64,000 nt of DNA, taken from contig NZ_CP068082.1 of NCBI RefSeq assembly GCF_016724845.1, positions 4,836,001-4,900,000 of the forward strand. Reading direction: 5' to 3'. The notes below the pieces were generated by a model. That model saw only the letters and a list, made by a program, of their open reading frames with translations. It was not told where the DNA came from and ran no database searches. Position 1 is the stretch's first letter. Each line of letters begins with the position of its first letter. This DNA comes from Sphingobacterium spiritivorum. Lineage in GTDB: Bacteria; Bacteroidota; Bacteroidia; Sphingobacteriales; Sphingobacteriaceae. This document shows positions 18,261-26,210 of this stretch, in pieces. The position numbers and the translations under genes were made by a program.

Positions 18261-18800
18261 TTATTTTTCCAGTTGTTCTTTTAGTCTTTGCAGTCCTGTT
18301 TCGAGATCTCCGCCCAACATTTTGTCAAAATCCATACACAACAACGTCAGGTTCATAGGATAATCCATATGGCCGTCAAATCCCCAGATCACCTTTGTAG
18401 ATGTTGGTGAATTGCTTTCTGTGATCATATATGCCTGATCTTTGGATGCAAATGGCTTAATAAAACGAATCTCCATATCGATACGTTCTCCTTCTGTAAT
18501 TTTCTTAATTTCCTGCTCCCCCTTTCCTACATCCTTTTGCTCACTATCCCATGCAGAAATAAATCCTGGCATTCCGTCGGTTCCGGTATATGTTTTTTTC
18601 ATATTCGGATCCATGGTTGCCCATTTACTGTAATAATTCTGATTTTTGAGGTATTTAATATATTCAAACACAGCTTCACGAGGTTTGTTTATAACAATTT
18701 CGCGTTTTACGGCATAATCTTTCTTTAGAAACAAAGCTGCGATCAACAAGATGACAACTAAAGCCAGAATAGCCAGCAGGATTTTCTTTAAAATTTTCAT
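18261..18800 (-). CDS. SRPBCC family protein with N-terminal membrane anchor
   Basis: This 179-residue protein has a single N-terminal hydrophobic segment (about residues 6-26) followed by a START/Bet v1-like (SRPBCC) domain. Typical features are INKPREAVFEYIKYLKNQNYYSKWA and the later TKVIWGFDGHMDYPMNL. Members bind hydrophobic ligands in a deep cavity; no ligand can be assigned. The anchor would place the domain at the membrane or in the periplasm. It has no cotranscribed neighbour; the Rieske gene is 110 bases upstream on the same strand. Confidence 0.83.
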   Translation of the reverse strand: MKILKKILLAILALVVILLIAALFLKKDYAVKREIVINKPREAVFEYIKYLKNQNYYSKWATMDPNMKKTYTGTDGMPGFISAWDSEQKDVGKGEQEIKKITEGERIDMEIRFIKPFASKDQAYMITESNSPTSTKVIWGFDGHMDYPMNLTLLCMDFDKMLGGDLETGLQRLKEQLEK

Positions 18801-18909
18801 ACAGTTTTATAATTTGAGTTAGTGAGTTAAATATAAAACAATATATCTAATGTAGCAACGACATAAGAAAAACTCGCAAAAGATTCAATATCAAACAAAT
18901 ACAAATTCG

Positions 18910-19239
18910 TTAAAATAGTTTTTGCCACCATTTTTTATCAATTCCTACAAACCATTTACCCTGATCGTGTTTCAGCGGATATAAATTTACAAAATTACCT
19001 TGCCCCGGATCCCCTCTTCCCGTTTTAAGAGAAAAAGCATGTCTGTGATACGGACAGATTACACGTCCCTCTTCGCACCATCCGGTAGACAATGGTGCTC
19101 CCGCATGCGGACATTTCTCCGAAAAAGCCACCCATGCACCATCCTGCTGTGTAAGACAAAAATTTAATCCCGGAACTTTAACTAAACGGATTTCTTCCGG
19201 ATTGTTGAGGAATTGTGAAGGAATCTCTATCCATTGCAT
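18910..19239 (-). CDS. Rieske [2Fe-2S] domain protein
   Basis: This 109-residue soluble ferredoxin-like protein has both cluster motifs: CPHAGAPLSTG (C-x-H) and CPYHRHAFSLKTG (C-x2-H), 17 residues apart. This spacing and the small size resemble the small Rieske ferredoxins related to nitrite reductase NirD and dioxygenase ferredoxins. No oxygenase or reductase gene is nearby, so its partner is unknown. It is divergent from ychF. Confidence 0.88.
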   Translation of the reverse strand: MQWIEIPSQFLNNPEEIRLVKVPGLNFCLTQQDGAWVAFSEKCPHAGAPLSTGWCEEGRVICPYHRHAFSLKTGRGDPGQGNFVNLYPLKHDQGKWFVGIDKKWWQKLF

Positions 19240-19272
19240 ACTTAAATATACGATTAGTTGATTTGATTTTTC

Positions 19273-19280
19273 TATCTTTG
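19273..19280 (+). promoter_or_regulatory. Promoter -7 box for ychF
   Basis: TATCTTTG matches TAnnTTTG and lies 26 bases before the ychF ATG. No well-placed TTTG was seen at -33. Confidence 0.5.
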
Positions 19281-19306
19281 TACAATTTTAAAAAACAGCA
19301 CAATTC

Positions 19307-20407
19307 ATGGCTTTACAATGCGGTATAGTTGGCCTACCTAACGTGGGCAAATCAACGTTATTTAATTGCTTGTCAAATGCGAAGGCACAGGCAGCAAATT
19401 TTCCATTTTGTACAATAGAACCGAATGTCGGAGTAATTACTGTTCCGGACGAACGTTTAAATAAACTCGCTGATCTTGTCAAACCTCAGCGTCTGGTTCC
19501 TAATACCATTGAGATCGTAGATATAGCAGGACTGGTAAAAGGGGCTTCCAAAGGCGAAGGTCTTGGAAATCAATTCCTAGGCAATATCCGTACAACAAAT
19601 GCAATTATTCATGTATTACGTTGTTTTGATGACGGCAATGTTATCCACGTGGACGGATCTGTAGATCCAATCCGTGACAAAGAGATCATTGATACAGAAT
19701 TGCAGTTGAAAGATCTGGATACCGTGGTTAAACGTATTCAAAAAGTAGAGAAAATGGCCAAAACAGGCGGAGATAAAGATGCCAAACGTACATTTGATAT
19801 TCTCTCTGTTGTAAAGGAGCATTTAGAATCCGGCAAATCTGCACGTACATCACCGATAGAGAAAGAAGATTTTGAGTTTATTCAGGATCTGGCTTTATTA
19901 ACTGCAAAACCAGTACTGTATGTATGTAATGTAGACGAAGCATCTGTAAATACCGGAAATGCTTATGTTGATAAAGTAAAAGAAGCTGTAAAAGACGAAA
20001 ATGCGGAAGTATTAATTATCTCTGCACAAATCGAGTCTGAAATTGCACAATTAGAAAGTTTTGAAGAGCGCCAGATGTTTCTGGATGATCTTGGATTAAC
20101 AGAATCGGGTGTTCACAAATTAATCCGTGCTGCATACTCCCTATTGGATCTGGCGACATATTTCACTGCCGGTGTACAGGAAGTACGCGCATGGACTATT
20201 GAGAAAGGCTATACTGCACCTCAGGCAGCTGGTGTGATCCATACTGATTTTGAAAAAGGCTTTATTCGTGCAGAAGTGATCAAGTATGCGGACTTTATTC
20301 AATATGGTTCGGAAGCAGCGGTCAAGGAGGCGGGTAAACTTAGTGTGGAAGGAAAAACATATATTGTTGAGGACGGAGACATTATGCACTTCAGATTTAA
20401 CGTATAA
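19307..20407 (+). CDS. ychF: Ribosome-associated GTPase/ATPase YchF
   Basis: This 366-residue Obg-family P-loop protein binds ATP in preference to GTP in characterised members and associates with ribosomes. The P-loop [12 protein letters not shown] is at residues 8-19, switch II is [20 protein letters not shown], and the specificity motif lies around VLYVCNVDE (NxxE, not NKxD), which explains relaxed base specificity. The C-terminal TGS domain includes [32 protein letters not shown]. Length is normal. Confidence 0.97.
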   Translation: MALQCGIVGLPNVGKSTLFNCLSNAKAQAANFPFCTIEPNVGVITVPDERLNKLADLVKPQRLVPNTIEIVDIAGLVKGASKGEGLGNQFLGNIRTTNAIIHVLRCFDDGNVIHVDGSVDPIRDKEIIDTELQLKDLDTVVKRIQKVEKMAKTGGDKDAKRTFDILSVVKEHLESGKSARTSPIEKEDFEFIQDLALLTAKPVLYVCNVDEASVNTGNAYVDKVKEAVKDENAEVLIISAQIESEIAQLESFEERQMFLDDLGLTESGVHKLIRAAYSLLDLATYFTAGVQEVRAWTIEKGYTAPQAAGVIHTDFEKGFIRAEVIKYADFIQYGSEAAVKEAGKLSVEGKTYIVEDGDIMHFRFNV

Positions 20408-20430
20408 GTATACAGCATAATTAAACAAAA

Positions 20431-20466
20431 AAGCCTTCCCGTATCATACACGGGAAGGCTTTTTTG
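20431..20466. terminator. Bidirectional terminator between ychF and the PNGase-like gene
   Basis: AAGCCTTCCCGT pairs with ACGGGAAGGCTT, a 12-bp stem. A-run and T-run flank it on both sides, so it works for both convergent genes. Confidence 0.9.
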
Positions 20467-20470
20467 TTGT

Positions 20471-22135
20471 TTAGTAATAGAGTAAAGCTCCGGATACATT
20501 CCAATAGGATAAACTTGTTCCTTCAGGTTCTCCCTGCGGGATATGAACGCGTATAGTATGCTCTCCGGCTTTAAGATCACCAAGGTCAATGTATATCGGA
20601 TTTGTAACCGTACCCGGACACCAGTTAGATCGGCTTAAATCTGAAGATGACAATCCGTTTTCAAAATTGCCGGATGCAGGATTAGATAATCTGTAAGAAC
20701 CACATTCTGTCCTCCATGGTGTAAATTTGAAAGCCTGCTGACCATCTAAGAATATGGTATTTGCTTTTGGGACAAATTCATCACCTTCTCCCCAGCCACC
20801 ATGACCTGTGGTAATATATCTTAACTGTGCATTTTTGACATCCTGATCTAATGTAAATCTGACCTCCACTCCTTTCTCCTGATTAAACATAGTCGGATAT
20901 TCCTGACCGCCCATTTCCATTACATTTGTGGTATTGAACAGAGAAAGTACCTTCGCTCCTTCCGAAAACTGAGGTTTGCCGGGATGAATAGTCAGACGTA
21001 CAGTCACTTCATGCCCTTCTTTATCGTAATTACCGATATATGTTCCGATATACACTTCCTTACCTGCGAAACGTGGCAGAAGCTCTGAAATTTCCTGACG
21101 ATAGCTCACGCTGTCCTGCCAGGTTTTACCTTTTATTTTAATGTAATTGAACTGGCTGACGCCGAATGGCGTAAAAAATCGCATCAGTTCCAGCACCGGT
21201 TCAAAATTAGCCGTTTGCGTCATTCCCTGATACTTCTTACCATTGCCATTCTCATACACAGGCAAAGTATTCATTCCGTTTTGCATTCCGTCCAGAAAAC
21301 TGATATCACGATCCGCCGGAATCAGGAATACCGAACCTGTGCGGTCATACGCATCTCCCTTAGCTTGCTGAATAACTTCTACAAAGGCCTGACCTTCATT
21401 CTTTTTGAGTTCAGGTATTTTTACTTTTTTGACAATGACTGTTCCGTTTGCAAATCTCAGTATGCTATCCGAACGGGTTGCATCATTAAAACGGATACGT
21501 TGTTTATAGAATACAGGGATATCGACAAATCTGCTTTTCCATAGCAAATCGCGGTAGGTCAGTTCATCCACATATGGACTTGACTCCGGTAATTTAACAG
21601 CTGCCGGTATGCTTTTTATTTTCTCGATCTTTGTTGCTGTAACAGCTGAATTACCATTCCTGACCATTTCCAGTACCAAACCTAAGTTTTGCCCTAATTC
21701 AACCGGCGAAGCTTTAATCCCGGTTTCTTCTGTAAACCATAAATCTATGGTATTGGAATTAACAGAAGTAGTCGCTTTCTTAACGGTATAACCTAATATC
21801 TTTTTTGTTTCTCCTGTTATCACCAGCTTTTGCTTTTCCAACAAAGCAGAGTCCACTGTCGCAATTTCACGCCCACCTTCAAAAGTTGATATCTTATAAT
21901 AAGCTCTGTTTTTACGATTTACAAAATAGCGCTCATATGGAAAACGAGCCTTGCCGTCAAGAATCTGCTGACTGGTAACCGCTGTCTGCTCTTTATTGGC
22001 GTATACTAAAATCGGGCTTTGCTTTTCATGGATTTTACCATTACTGCTCCTGAGGTAAGAAATCTGAAGTCCTGATTCCTGCGCCAGTAAGGTTGTTGAA
22101 ATAAGAAAAAAGAATAAAAATGAATAAAGTTTCAT
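20471..22135 (-). CDS. Secreted PNGase F-like glycopeptidase with GLPGLI-like N-terminal domain
   Basis: This 554-residue exported protein has a signal peptide ending LLAQ. Residues ~20-170 look like a GLPGLI-type domain (SALLEKQK.., ETKKILGYTVKKA, DLWFTEETGI). Residues ~310-554 resemble the two jelly-roll domains of peptide-N-glycosidase F. The second has TTGHGGWGEGDEF, PWRTECGSYRLSNP and SNWCPGTVTNP, and the Glu of WRTEC aligns by eye with the catalytic Glu of PNGase F. The Asp of KTWQDS is a candidate for the primary catalytic Asp. PNGase F removes N-glycans from asparagine. The N-terminal part may instead correspond to the extra domain of type II PNGases. Confidence 0.75.
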   Translation of the reverse strand: MKLYSFLFFFLISTTLLAQESGLQISYLRSSNGKIHEKQSPILVYANKEQTAVTSQQILDGKARFPYERYFVNRKNRAYYKISTFEGGREIATVDSALLEKQKLVITGETKKILGYTVKKATTSVNSNTIDLWFTEETGIKASPVELGQNLGLVLEMVRNGNSAVTATKIEKIKSIPAAVKLPESSPYVDELTYRDLLWKSRFVDIPVFYKQRIRFNDATRSDSILRFANGTVIVKKVKIPELKKNEGQAFVEVIQQAKGDAYDRTGSVFLIPADRDISFLDGMQNGMNTLPVYENGNGKKYQGMTQTANFEPVLELMRFFTPFGVSQFNYIKIKGKTWQDSVSYRQEISELLPRFAGKEVYIGTYIGNYDKEGHEVTVRLTIHPGKPQFSEGAKVLSLFNTTNVMEMGGQEYPTMFNQEKGVEVRFTLDQDVKNAQLRYITTGHGGWGEGDEFVPKANTIFLDGQQAFKFTPWRTECGSYRLSNPASGNFENGLSSSDLSRSNWCPGTVTNPIYIDLGDLKAGEHTIRVHIPQGEPEGTSLSYWNVSGALLYY

Positions 22136-22420
22136 ATGTAAATAATTTGATTTTCAATGGTCATATGGAATATCCAAACTATATTCATTCGTATTTGTGC
22201 AGTCTCTACTACATGGATATTTCATATGTAAATAATTTGCTTTTTAAAAAGGTTACACTACTTTGTTCGATCCAACAGGCTGTAACAAGTACATGAGATG
22301 ATTAGATTCATTGATCTCTCTGGAGACTTTGCTAAATGGATATTGCATATTGGTATATTTGAATTCCAAAAATAGGATTTTATATAGGTGTATCAAATCT
22401 TAAGGGACGATAAAATACAA
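22136..22420. other. Gene-free leader side of the PNGase-like gene with a short direct repeat
   Basis: A ~20-base stretch spanning the PNGase-like start codon (TTTCATATGTAAATAATTTG on the plus strand, from about 22131) recurs at about 22220. A related ATGGATATT(T/G)CATAT motif appears near 22212 and 22335. I see no ORF here. Confidence 0.55.
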
Positions 22421-22494
22421 AAAGAAAAAGCCTGGAAGAATCGGGCGATTTTCCAGGCTCTAAAATACCTCTTTACGAGGCAATCAACCTAAAC
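22421..22494 (-). ncRNA. Candidate small RNA C (~74 nt)
   Basis: On the minus strand a promoter-like pair (22532-22501) is followed by a transcript that opens with TCTTAGGTTTAGGTTG. It then forms a small hairpin CCTC/GAGG, and ends in the hairpin AGCCTGGAA/TTCCAGGCT with an inner AATC/GATT extension and loop GCCC. TTTTTCTTTTTG follows as the U-tract. No ORF of note lies inside. The 5' segment TTAGGTTTA is shared with candidates A and B. Expression is not shown, only the gene-like layout. Confidence 0.6.
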
Positions 22495-22500
22495 CTAAGA

Positions 22501-22532
22501 CGAAGTTAGAGGTAATATAATTAACTTGCAAA
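22501..22532 (-). promoter_or_regulatory. Promoter of candidate small RNA C
   Basis: On the minus strand TTTG (22532-22529), 20 bases, then TAACTTCG (22508-22501). This is one mismatch from TAnnTTTG. Confidence 0.5.
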
Positions 22533-22612
22533 TTTATTTTATCTTTTTGGGAAATTATCTGATGATTGTCGATCTACAACCGGTTGTTTTATCGAATAAC
22601 AATAAAATTTTT

Positions 22613-22680
22613 AAAAAAATAAAGGTTTTCAAACGGGGAGAATGAAAACCTTTAATAACCAATTATAAACCTAAATTATG
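22613..22680 (-). ncRNA. Candidate small RNA A (~68 nt)
   Basis: On the minus strand a consensus promoter precedes a short transcript that starts near ATCATAATTTAGGTTTA. It ends in the perfect 10-bp stem AAAGGTTTTC/GAAAACCTTT with the C-rich loop ATTCTCCCCGTTT and a seven-T tract. The downstream plus and minus strands have no adjoining ORF, so it is not an obvious leader. It is nearly identical to candidate B, 950 bp away. The two copies differ by compensating changes in the stem (TTTTC/GAAAA versus TTTCC/GGAAA), which supports a selected RNA hairpin. Confidence 0.68.
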
Positions 22681-22686
22681 ATAGCA

Positions 22687-22717
22687 CAAAGATAGTGTAC
22701 ATACTACACTATTCAAA
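22687..22717 (-). promoter_or_regulatory. Promoter of candidate small RNA A
   Basis: On the minus strand TTTG (22717-22714), 19 bases, then TATCTTTG (22694-22687). This is a full match to the Bacteroidota consensus. Confidence 0.7.
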
Positions 22718-22747
22718 ATATTTTTTTTATTTTTTTTTAGAATTAGT

Positions 22748-23475
22748 TTTATCCTCCTATGCTGCAGGTGCGGACACCTGCAGACGCTCTATCTGATGAC
22801 ACTTTACCGATGTACTATGTTAAACCTCTATTGCGTCAGTTGCCGTCCTCACCAAATGTTTTAACGATAGAACACAGGAGTCTTTTCTACCTTATGTTTC
22901 AGGTTTGGACACTTGCAGACGCTCTATCTGATGACATTTTACAGATGTGCTAAGTTAAACCTCTATTGCTTCAGTTGGCGTCACCGCCAACTGTTTTCAC
23001 GATAGAACACAGGATTCTTTTCTACCTTATACTACAGGTGGGGACACCTGCAGACGCTCTATCTGATGACATTTTACAGATGTGCTAAGTTAAACCTCTA
23101 TTGCGTCAGTTGCCGTCCTCACCAAATGTTTTAACGATAGAACACAGGAGTCTTTTCTACCTTATGTTTCAGGTTTGGACACCTGCAGACGCTCTATCTG
23201 ATGACATTTTACAGATGTGCTAAGTTACACCTCTATTGCTTCAGTTGGCGTCACCGCCAACTGTTTTCACGATAGAACACAGGATTCTTTTCTACCTTAT
23301 ACTACAGGTGGGGACACCTGTATACGCTGTATCTGATGACACTTTACCGATGTGCTATGCTAAACACATCTATTGCGTCAGTTGGCGTCCCCGCCAACTG
23401 GTTTAACGACAGAACACAGGAATATTTTGACAATACACTATAAGTGCAGACCTGCAGACGCTGTATTTGAGAAGA
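22748..23475. repeat. 135-bp tandem array of paired REP-like palindromes (five units plus a partial)
   Basis: The GACGC (or its variant) after the first palindrome falls at 22783, 22918, 23053, 23188, 23323 and 23457, a period of 135 bp (the last step 134). Each unit has a forward palindrome such as CAGGTGGGGACACCTG followed by CAGACGC. About 50 bases later it has an inverted one such as GCGTCAGTTGGCGTC..CCAACTG. Units 1 and 3 share one version and units 2 and 4 another, so a ~270-bp dimer was duplicated. Unit 5 is mixed and unit 6 truncated. The layout resembles BIMEs built from REP sequences. The short ORF running through it (22759-22953) ends in stops and is not credible. Confidence 0.88.
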
Positions 23476-23570
23476 TAATGAATTTACACCAGACTAGAAT
23501 GTATTTTTTTAAGTGATTTGTTAAATAGGATTAAGGCCTATATTCTCCTGCAGAATTTGAAAACAGGGTA

Positions 23571-23636
23571 AAAAAGAAAAGGTTTCCAAACGGGGAGAGT
23601 GGAAACCTTTATAACCAATTATAAACCTAAATTATG
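23571..23636 (-). ncRNA. Candidate small RNA B (~66 nt)
   Basis: This near copy of candidate A lies on the minus strand. It has the TTTAGGTTTATAATTGGTTA opening, then the perfect 10-bp stem AAAGGTTTCC/GGAAACCTTT with loop ACTCTCCCCGTTT, and a TTCTTTTTT tail. It lies on the far side of the 135-bp array from candidate A, in the same orientation. Base changes relative to A keep the stem paired and the UCUCCCCGUUU loop unchanged. No ORF is associated. Confidence 0.68.
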
Positions 23637-23642
23637 ATGACA

Positions 23643-23673
23643 CAAAGATAGTGTATTATTAACACTATGCAAA
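23643..23673 (-). promoter_or_regulatory. Promoter of candidate small RNA B
   Basis: On the minus strand TTTG (23673-23670), 19 bases, then TATCTTTG (23650-23643). Sequence and spacing match the promoter of candidate A. Confidence 0.7.
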
Positions 23674-23787
23674 TTTATTTTCATTTTTTTATTCAATCAT
23701 TACCGGACACATACTTTTCGTTAGTATTTCCTACCCAGATTGTCTATAATTCGGCATGCAGATGACAGTAAGAAGCATGCGAATAGG

Positions 23788-23795
23788 TATATTTG
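23788..23795 (+). promoter_or_regulatory. Promoter -7 box for riboflavin synthase
   Basis: TATATTTG matches TAnnTTTG, 18 bases before the ATG at 23814. It overlaps the upstream alternative TTG start at 23793, which makes that start unlikely. Confidence 0.5.
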
Positions 23796-23813
23796 TACAA
23801 ATTAAATTATATT

Positions 23814-24404
23814 ATGTTTACAGGTATTATAGAAACACTAGGCCGGGTCAAAGATGTTGTCAGTGAAGACAGCAACCTGCATTTATATGTAGAATCTGCT
23901 ATTTCCAATGAACTGAAAATTGACCAGAGTATCGCTCATAATGGTGTCTGTCTGACAGTAGTAGGTCTGGAAGGAAATATACACAAGGTCACAGCTATTG
24001 ATGAGACATTGAAGAAAAGTAATCTGGGTAAACTAAAAGCCGGAGACATTGTCAATCTGGAGCGATGCACCCTGATCGGAGGTCGTCTGGACGGACATAT
24101 TGTTCAGGGACATGTAGATCAGACCGCTGTATGTACAGCAAAAGAAGATCAGAACGGCAGTACTATATTCACCTTTACATATAATCCCAATACACAGAAT
24201 ATGACTGTAGAAAAAGGATCTGTTACTGTCAACGGAATCAGTCTTACTGTAGTGGGATCAAAAGATCACGAGTTTTCAGTAGCTATTATCCCTTACACAC
24301 TGGAACATACCAATCTGGGACAGATTAATGTCGGTGATGAGGTCAATCTGGAATTTGATATTGTCGGTAAATATGTCGCTAAGATAATGAGTCTTAGAAA
24401 TTAG
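23814..24404 (+). CDS. ribE: Riboflavin synthase, alpha subunit
   Basis: This 196-residue cytoplasmic enzyme dismutates two 6,7-dimethyl-8-ribityllumazine molecules into riboflavin and the pyrimidine precursor. The family N-terminus MFTGIIETLG sets the start at 23814; a longer frame from a TTG at 23793 overlaps the promoter. Two duplicated lumazine-binding barrels show SIAHNGVCLTVV and SVTVNGISLTVV, plus GHIVQGHVDQ in the hinge. No FMN riboswitch-like structure is visible upstream. It converges on the ClC gene with only 3 bases between stops. Confidence 0.95.
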   Translation: MFTGIIETLGRVKDVVSEDSNLHLYVESAISNELKIDQSIAHNGVCLTVVGLEGNIHKVTAIDETLKKSNLGKLKAGDIVNLERCTLIGGRLDGHIVQGHVDQTAVCTAKEDQNGSTIFTFTYNPNTQNMTVEKGSVTVNGISLTVVGSKDHEFSVAIIPYTLEHTNLGQINVGDEVNLEFDIVGKYVAKIMSLRN

Positions 24405-24407
24405 ACT

Positions 24408-26198
24408 TTATTCCAGATAATGCCCCTGACGCATAAGTAAGGCTCTGTACTTATTGAAAACACTGGATTTCGAAACAAATCCGAGATAGTGATCCTCTTT
24501 GTCTACCACAGGGAGGATCCATACATCTTCCTTATTCATTTTTGACATCACGATTTCCATATTTTCATCACCTTTGATAATATCATTTGGTTTCTGAACA
24601 AGGGTACCGAAGTCTTTATCGATTCCTTCCTCTTCTCCCAGGAGAATAGAAAGTAAATGCTCAATATATAAGATCCCCAGGAATTTACCTTTCTCATCCA
24701 CTATCGGAAAGATATTCCTTTTGGAATGTATAATATCATGTTTACGTTCATTGGGTGTCTCTCCAGGTCTTAATATCACGAAGTTAGTTTCCAATACATA
24801 CCGGAGCTTCATCATACTCAGGACAGATCTGTCTTTGTCCTCATAAGAAACCAGATCACCTGAGTCTGCTAATACTTTTGTATAGATAGAGTGTTTAAGT
24901 ACGGCCCTGTTGATAAGATAAGCTATGGAAGCGACCAACATAAGCGGCACCATCAATGTATACCCTCCTGTGATCTCTGCGATCAGAAAAATACTTGTCA
25001 GCGGTGCATGCATAATACCGGCTAATGCTGCTGCCATTCCTGCCATTACGAAATTAGGGATGTTCAATGTCACAAGACCGGTCAGATTCATTCCGTATGC
25101 AAAGGCAAAACCCAGTAGCCCGCCCATGACCAGACTAGGTCCGAATACTCCCCCGTTCCCGCCTCCGTTCAGGGTGAAAAGAGAAGCAAATGATTTACCA
25201 AACAATGTCAGAACGGTATATGCAACCACTACCCAGCCTATATCCTTGTAACTCGAAAAAAGACTGTTTTTGACAATAGAGTCAAACCGTCCGTCCAGTA
25301 ACTGCTGAATAGTAAGGTATCCTTCTCCATACAATGCCGGGAAAATAAAGATCATCAATCCCAGTGAAATACCACTGAACCACACTTTGTTGTAGGGATT
25401 CTTAATCTTGCTGAACCAACTTTTTATAATAGCACTTATTTTAGCAAAATATACGGTGTAAAGTCCTACCAGAACAGACATGAGTACATAAAAGAACAAG
25501 GCTTTAAACTCCCAGTCTGAAGTAGCTGTATGAAACAAAGGCTCACTGTATAACAATCTGGAAATGACAGACGCTAGAGCCGATGATATCAATAAAGGAA
25601 TAAATGCGGGAATAGAAAACTCCGGCAATAAGATTTCAATGGCAAAGATCATTCCTGCAACCGGACTGTTAAACGCTCCTGAAATCCCTGCTGCTGCACC
25701 ACAAGCCAGCAACATGGTAATTTCTCGGTACTGCAGCCCAAAAAAACGACCTACATTAGATCCTATCGCTGATCCGCTATAGGCAATAGGTGCTTCCAGA
25801 CCGGATGATCCTCCAAAACCAACTGTAACAGCACTGGTAATGATTTGCGAATACACATTATGGGGTTCTATACGGCTGGATTTGCGGGAGATGGAATAGA
25901 TAATAGGCGTAATCCCATGTTCAAAGTTTTTTCCTTTCAGAAATTTCCGGATATACAATACACTGAGCAGAATACCAATCAGCGGAAAGACGAGATAAAA
26001 AGAATATTTATAATGCCATTCTACATCATCCTGTAAAGCAGACGCAATAAAATGAGTCATCCCTTTTAATACAGAGGCGGCAATTCCTCCTATAATACCA
26101 ACTACAAAAGCCAGAATAATCAGAAAATTTCGGTTCGAAATCTTCTTCATACGCCATTTATTCAGTATTTCAAGCCTTTGTCTAAAATTTATCTTCAT
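24408..26198 (-). CDS. ClC-type chloride channel/transporter with CBS domains
   Basis: This 596-residue inner-membrane protein has about ten hydrophobic helices followed by two C-terminal CBS domains (residues ~460-590). The anion-pathway motifs are GGSSGLEAPIAYSGSAIGSN (gate Glu in LEAP) and GGGNGGVFGPSLVMGG. The gate glutamate argues for proton-coupled exchange rather than an open channel, but this is family inference. The CBS pair may sense adenine nucleotides. oxyR lies 12 bases upstream on the same strand, so the two may be cotranscribed. Confidence 0.93.
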   Translation of the reverse strand: MKINFRQRLEILNKWRMKKISNRNFLIILAFVVGIIGGIAASVLKGMTHFIASALQDDVEWHYKYSFYLVFPLIGILLSVLYIRKFLKGKNFEHGITPIIYSISRKSSRIEPHNVYSQIITSAVTVGFGGSSGLEAPIAYSGSAIGSNVGRFFGLQYREITMLLACGAAAGISGAFNSPVAGMIFAIEILLPEFSIPAFIPLLISSALASVISRLLYSEPLFHTATSDWEFKALFFYVLMSVLVGLYTVYFAKISAIIKSWFSKIKNPYNKVWFSGISLGLMIFIFPALYGEGYLTIQQLLDGRFDSIVKNSLFSSYKDIGWVVVAYTVLTLFGKSFASLFTLNGGGNGGVFGPSLVMGGLLGFAFAYGMNLTGLVTLNIPNFVMAGMAAALAGIMHAPLTSIFLIAEITGGYTLMVPLMLVASIAYLINRAVLKHSIYTKVLADSGDLVSYEDKDRSVLSMMKLRYVLETNFVILRPGETPNERKHDIIHSKRNIFPIVDEKGKFLGILYIEHLLSILLGEEEGIDKDFGTLVQKPNDIIKGDENMEIVMSKMNKEDVWILPVVDKEDHYLGFVSKSSVFNKYRALLMRQGHYLE

Positions 26199-26210
26199 TA
26201 TTTTCAGGGA

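Noticed and set aside
22621-22700. Reading the hairpin units as plus-strand leaders ending in ATAAACCTAAATTATG
   Set aside because: On the plus strand no U-tract follows the hairpin and no ORF follows the ATG beyond a few codons, whereas the minus strand has both a promoter and a terminator.
22759-22953. 64-codon ORF inside the tandem array
   Set aside because: It exists only because 135 is a multiple of three; it stops within two units and has no domain-like composition.
22748-23475. CRISPR array
   Set aside because: The 135-bp units repeat along their whole length, spacers are not unique, and the period and palindromes do not fit CRISPR repeats; no cas genes are present.
23700-23813. FMN riboswitch before riboflavin synthase
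   Set aside because: The space is only about 110 bases, holds a promoter near its end, and shows none of the conserved FMN aptamer parts.
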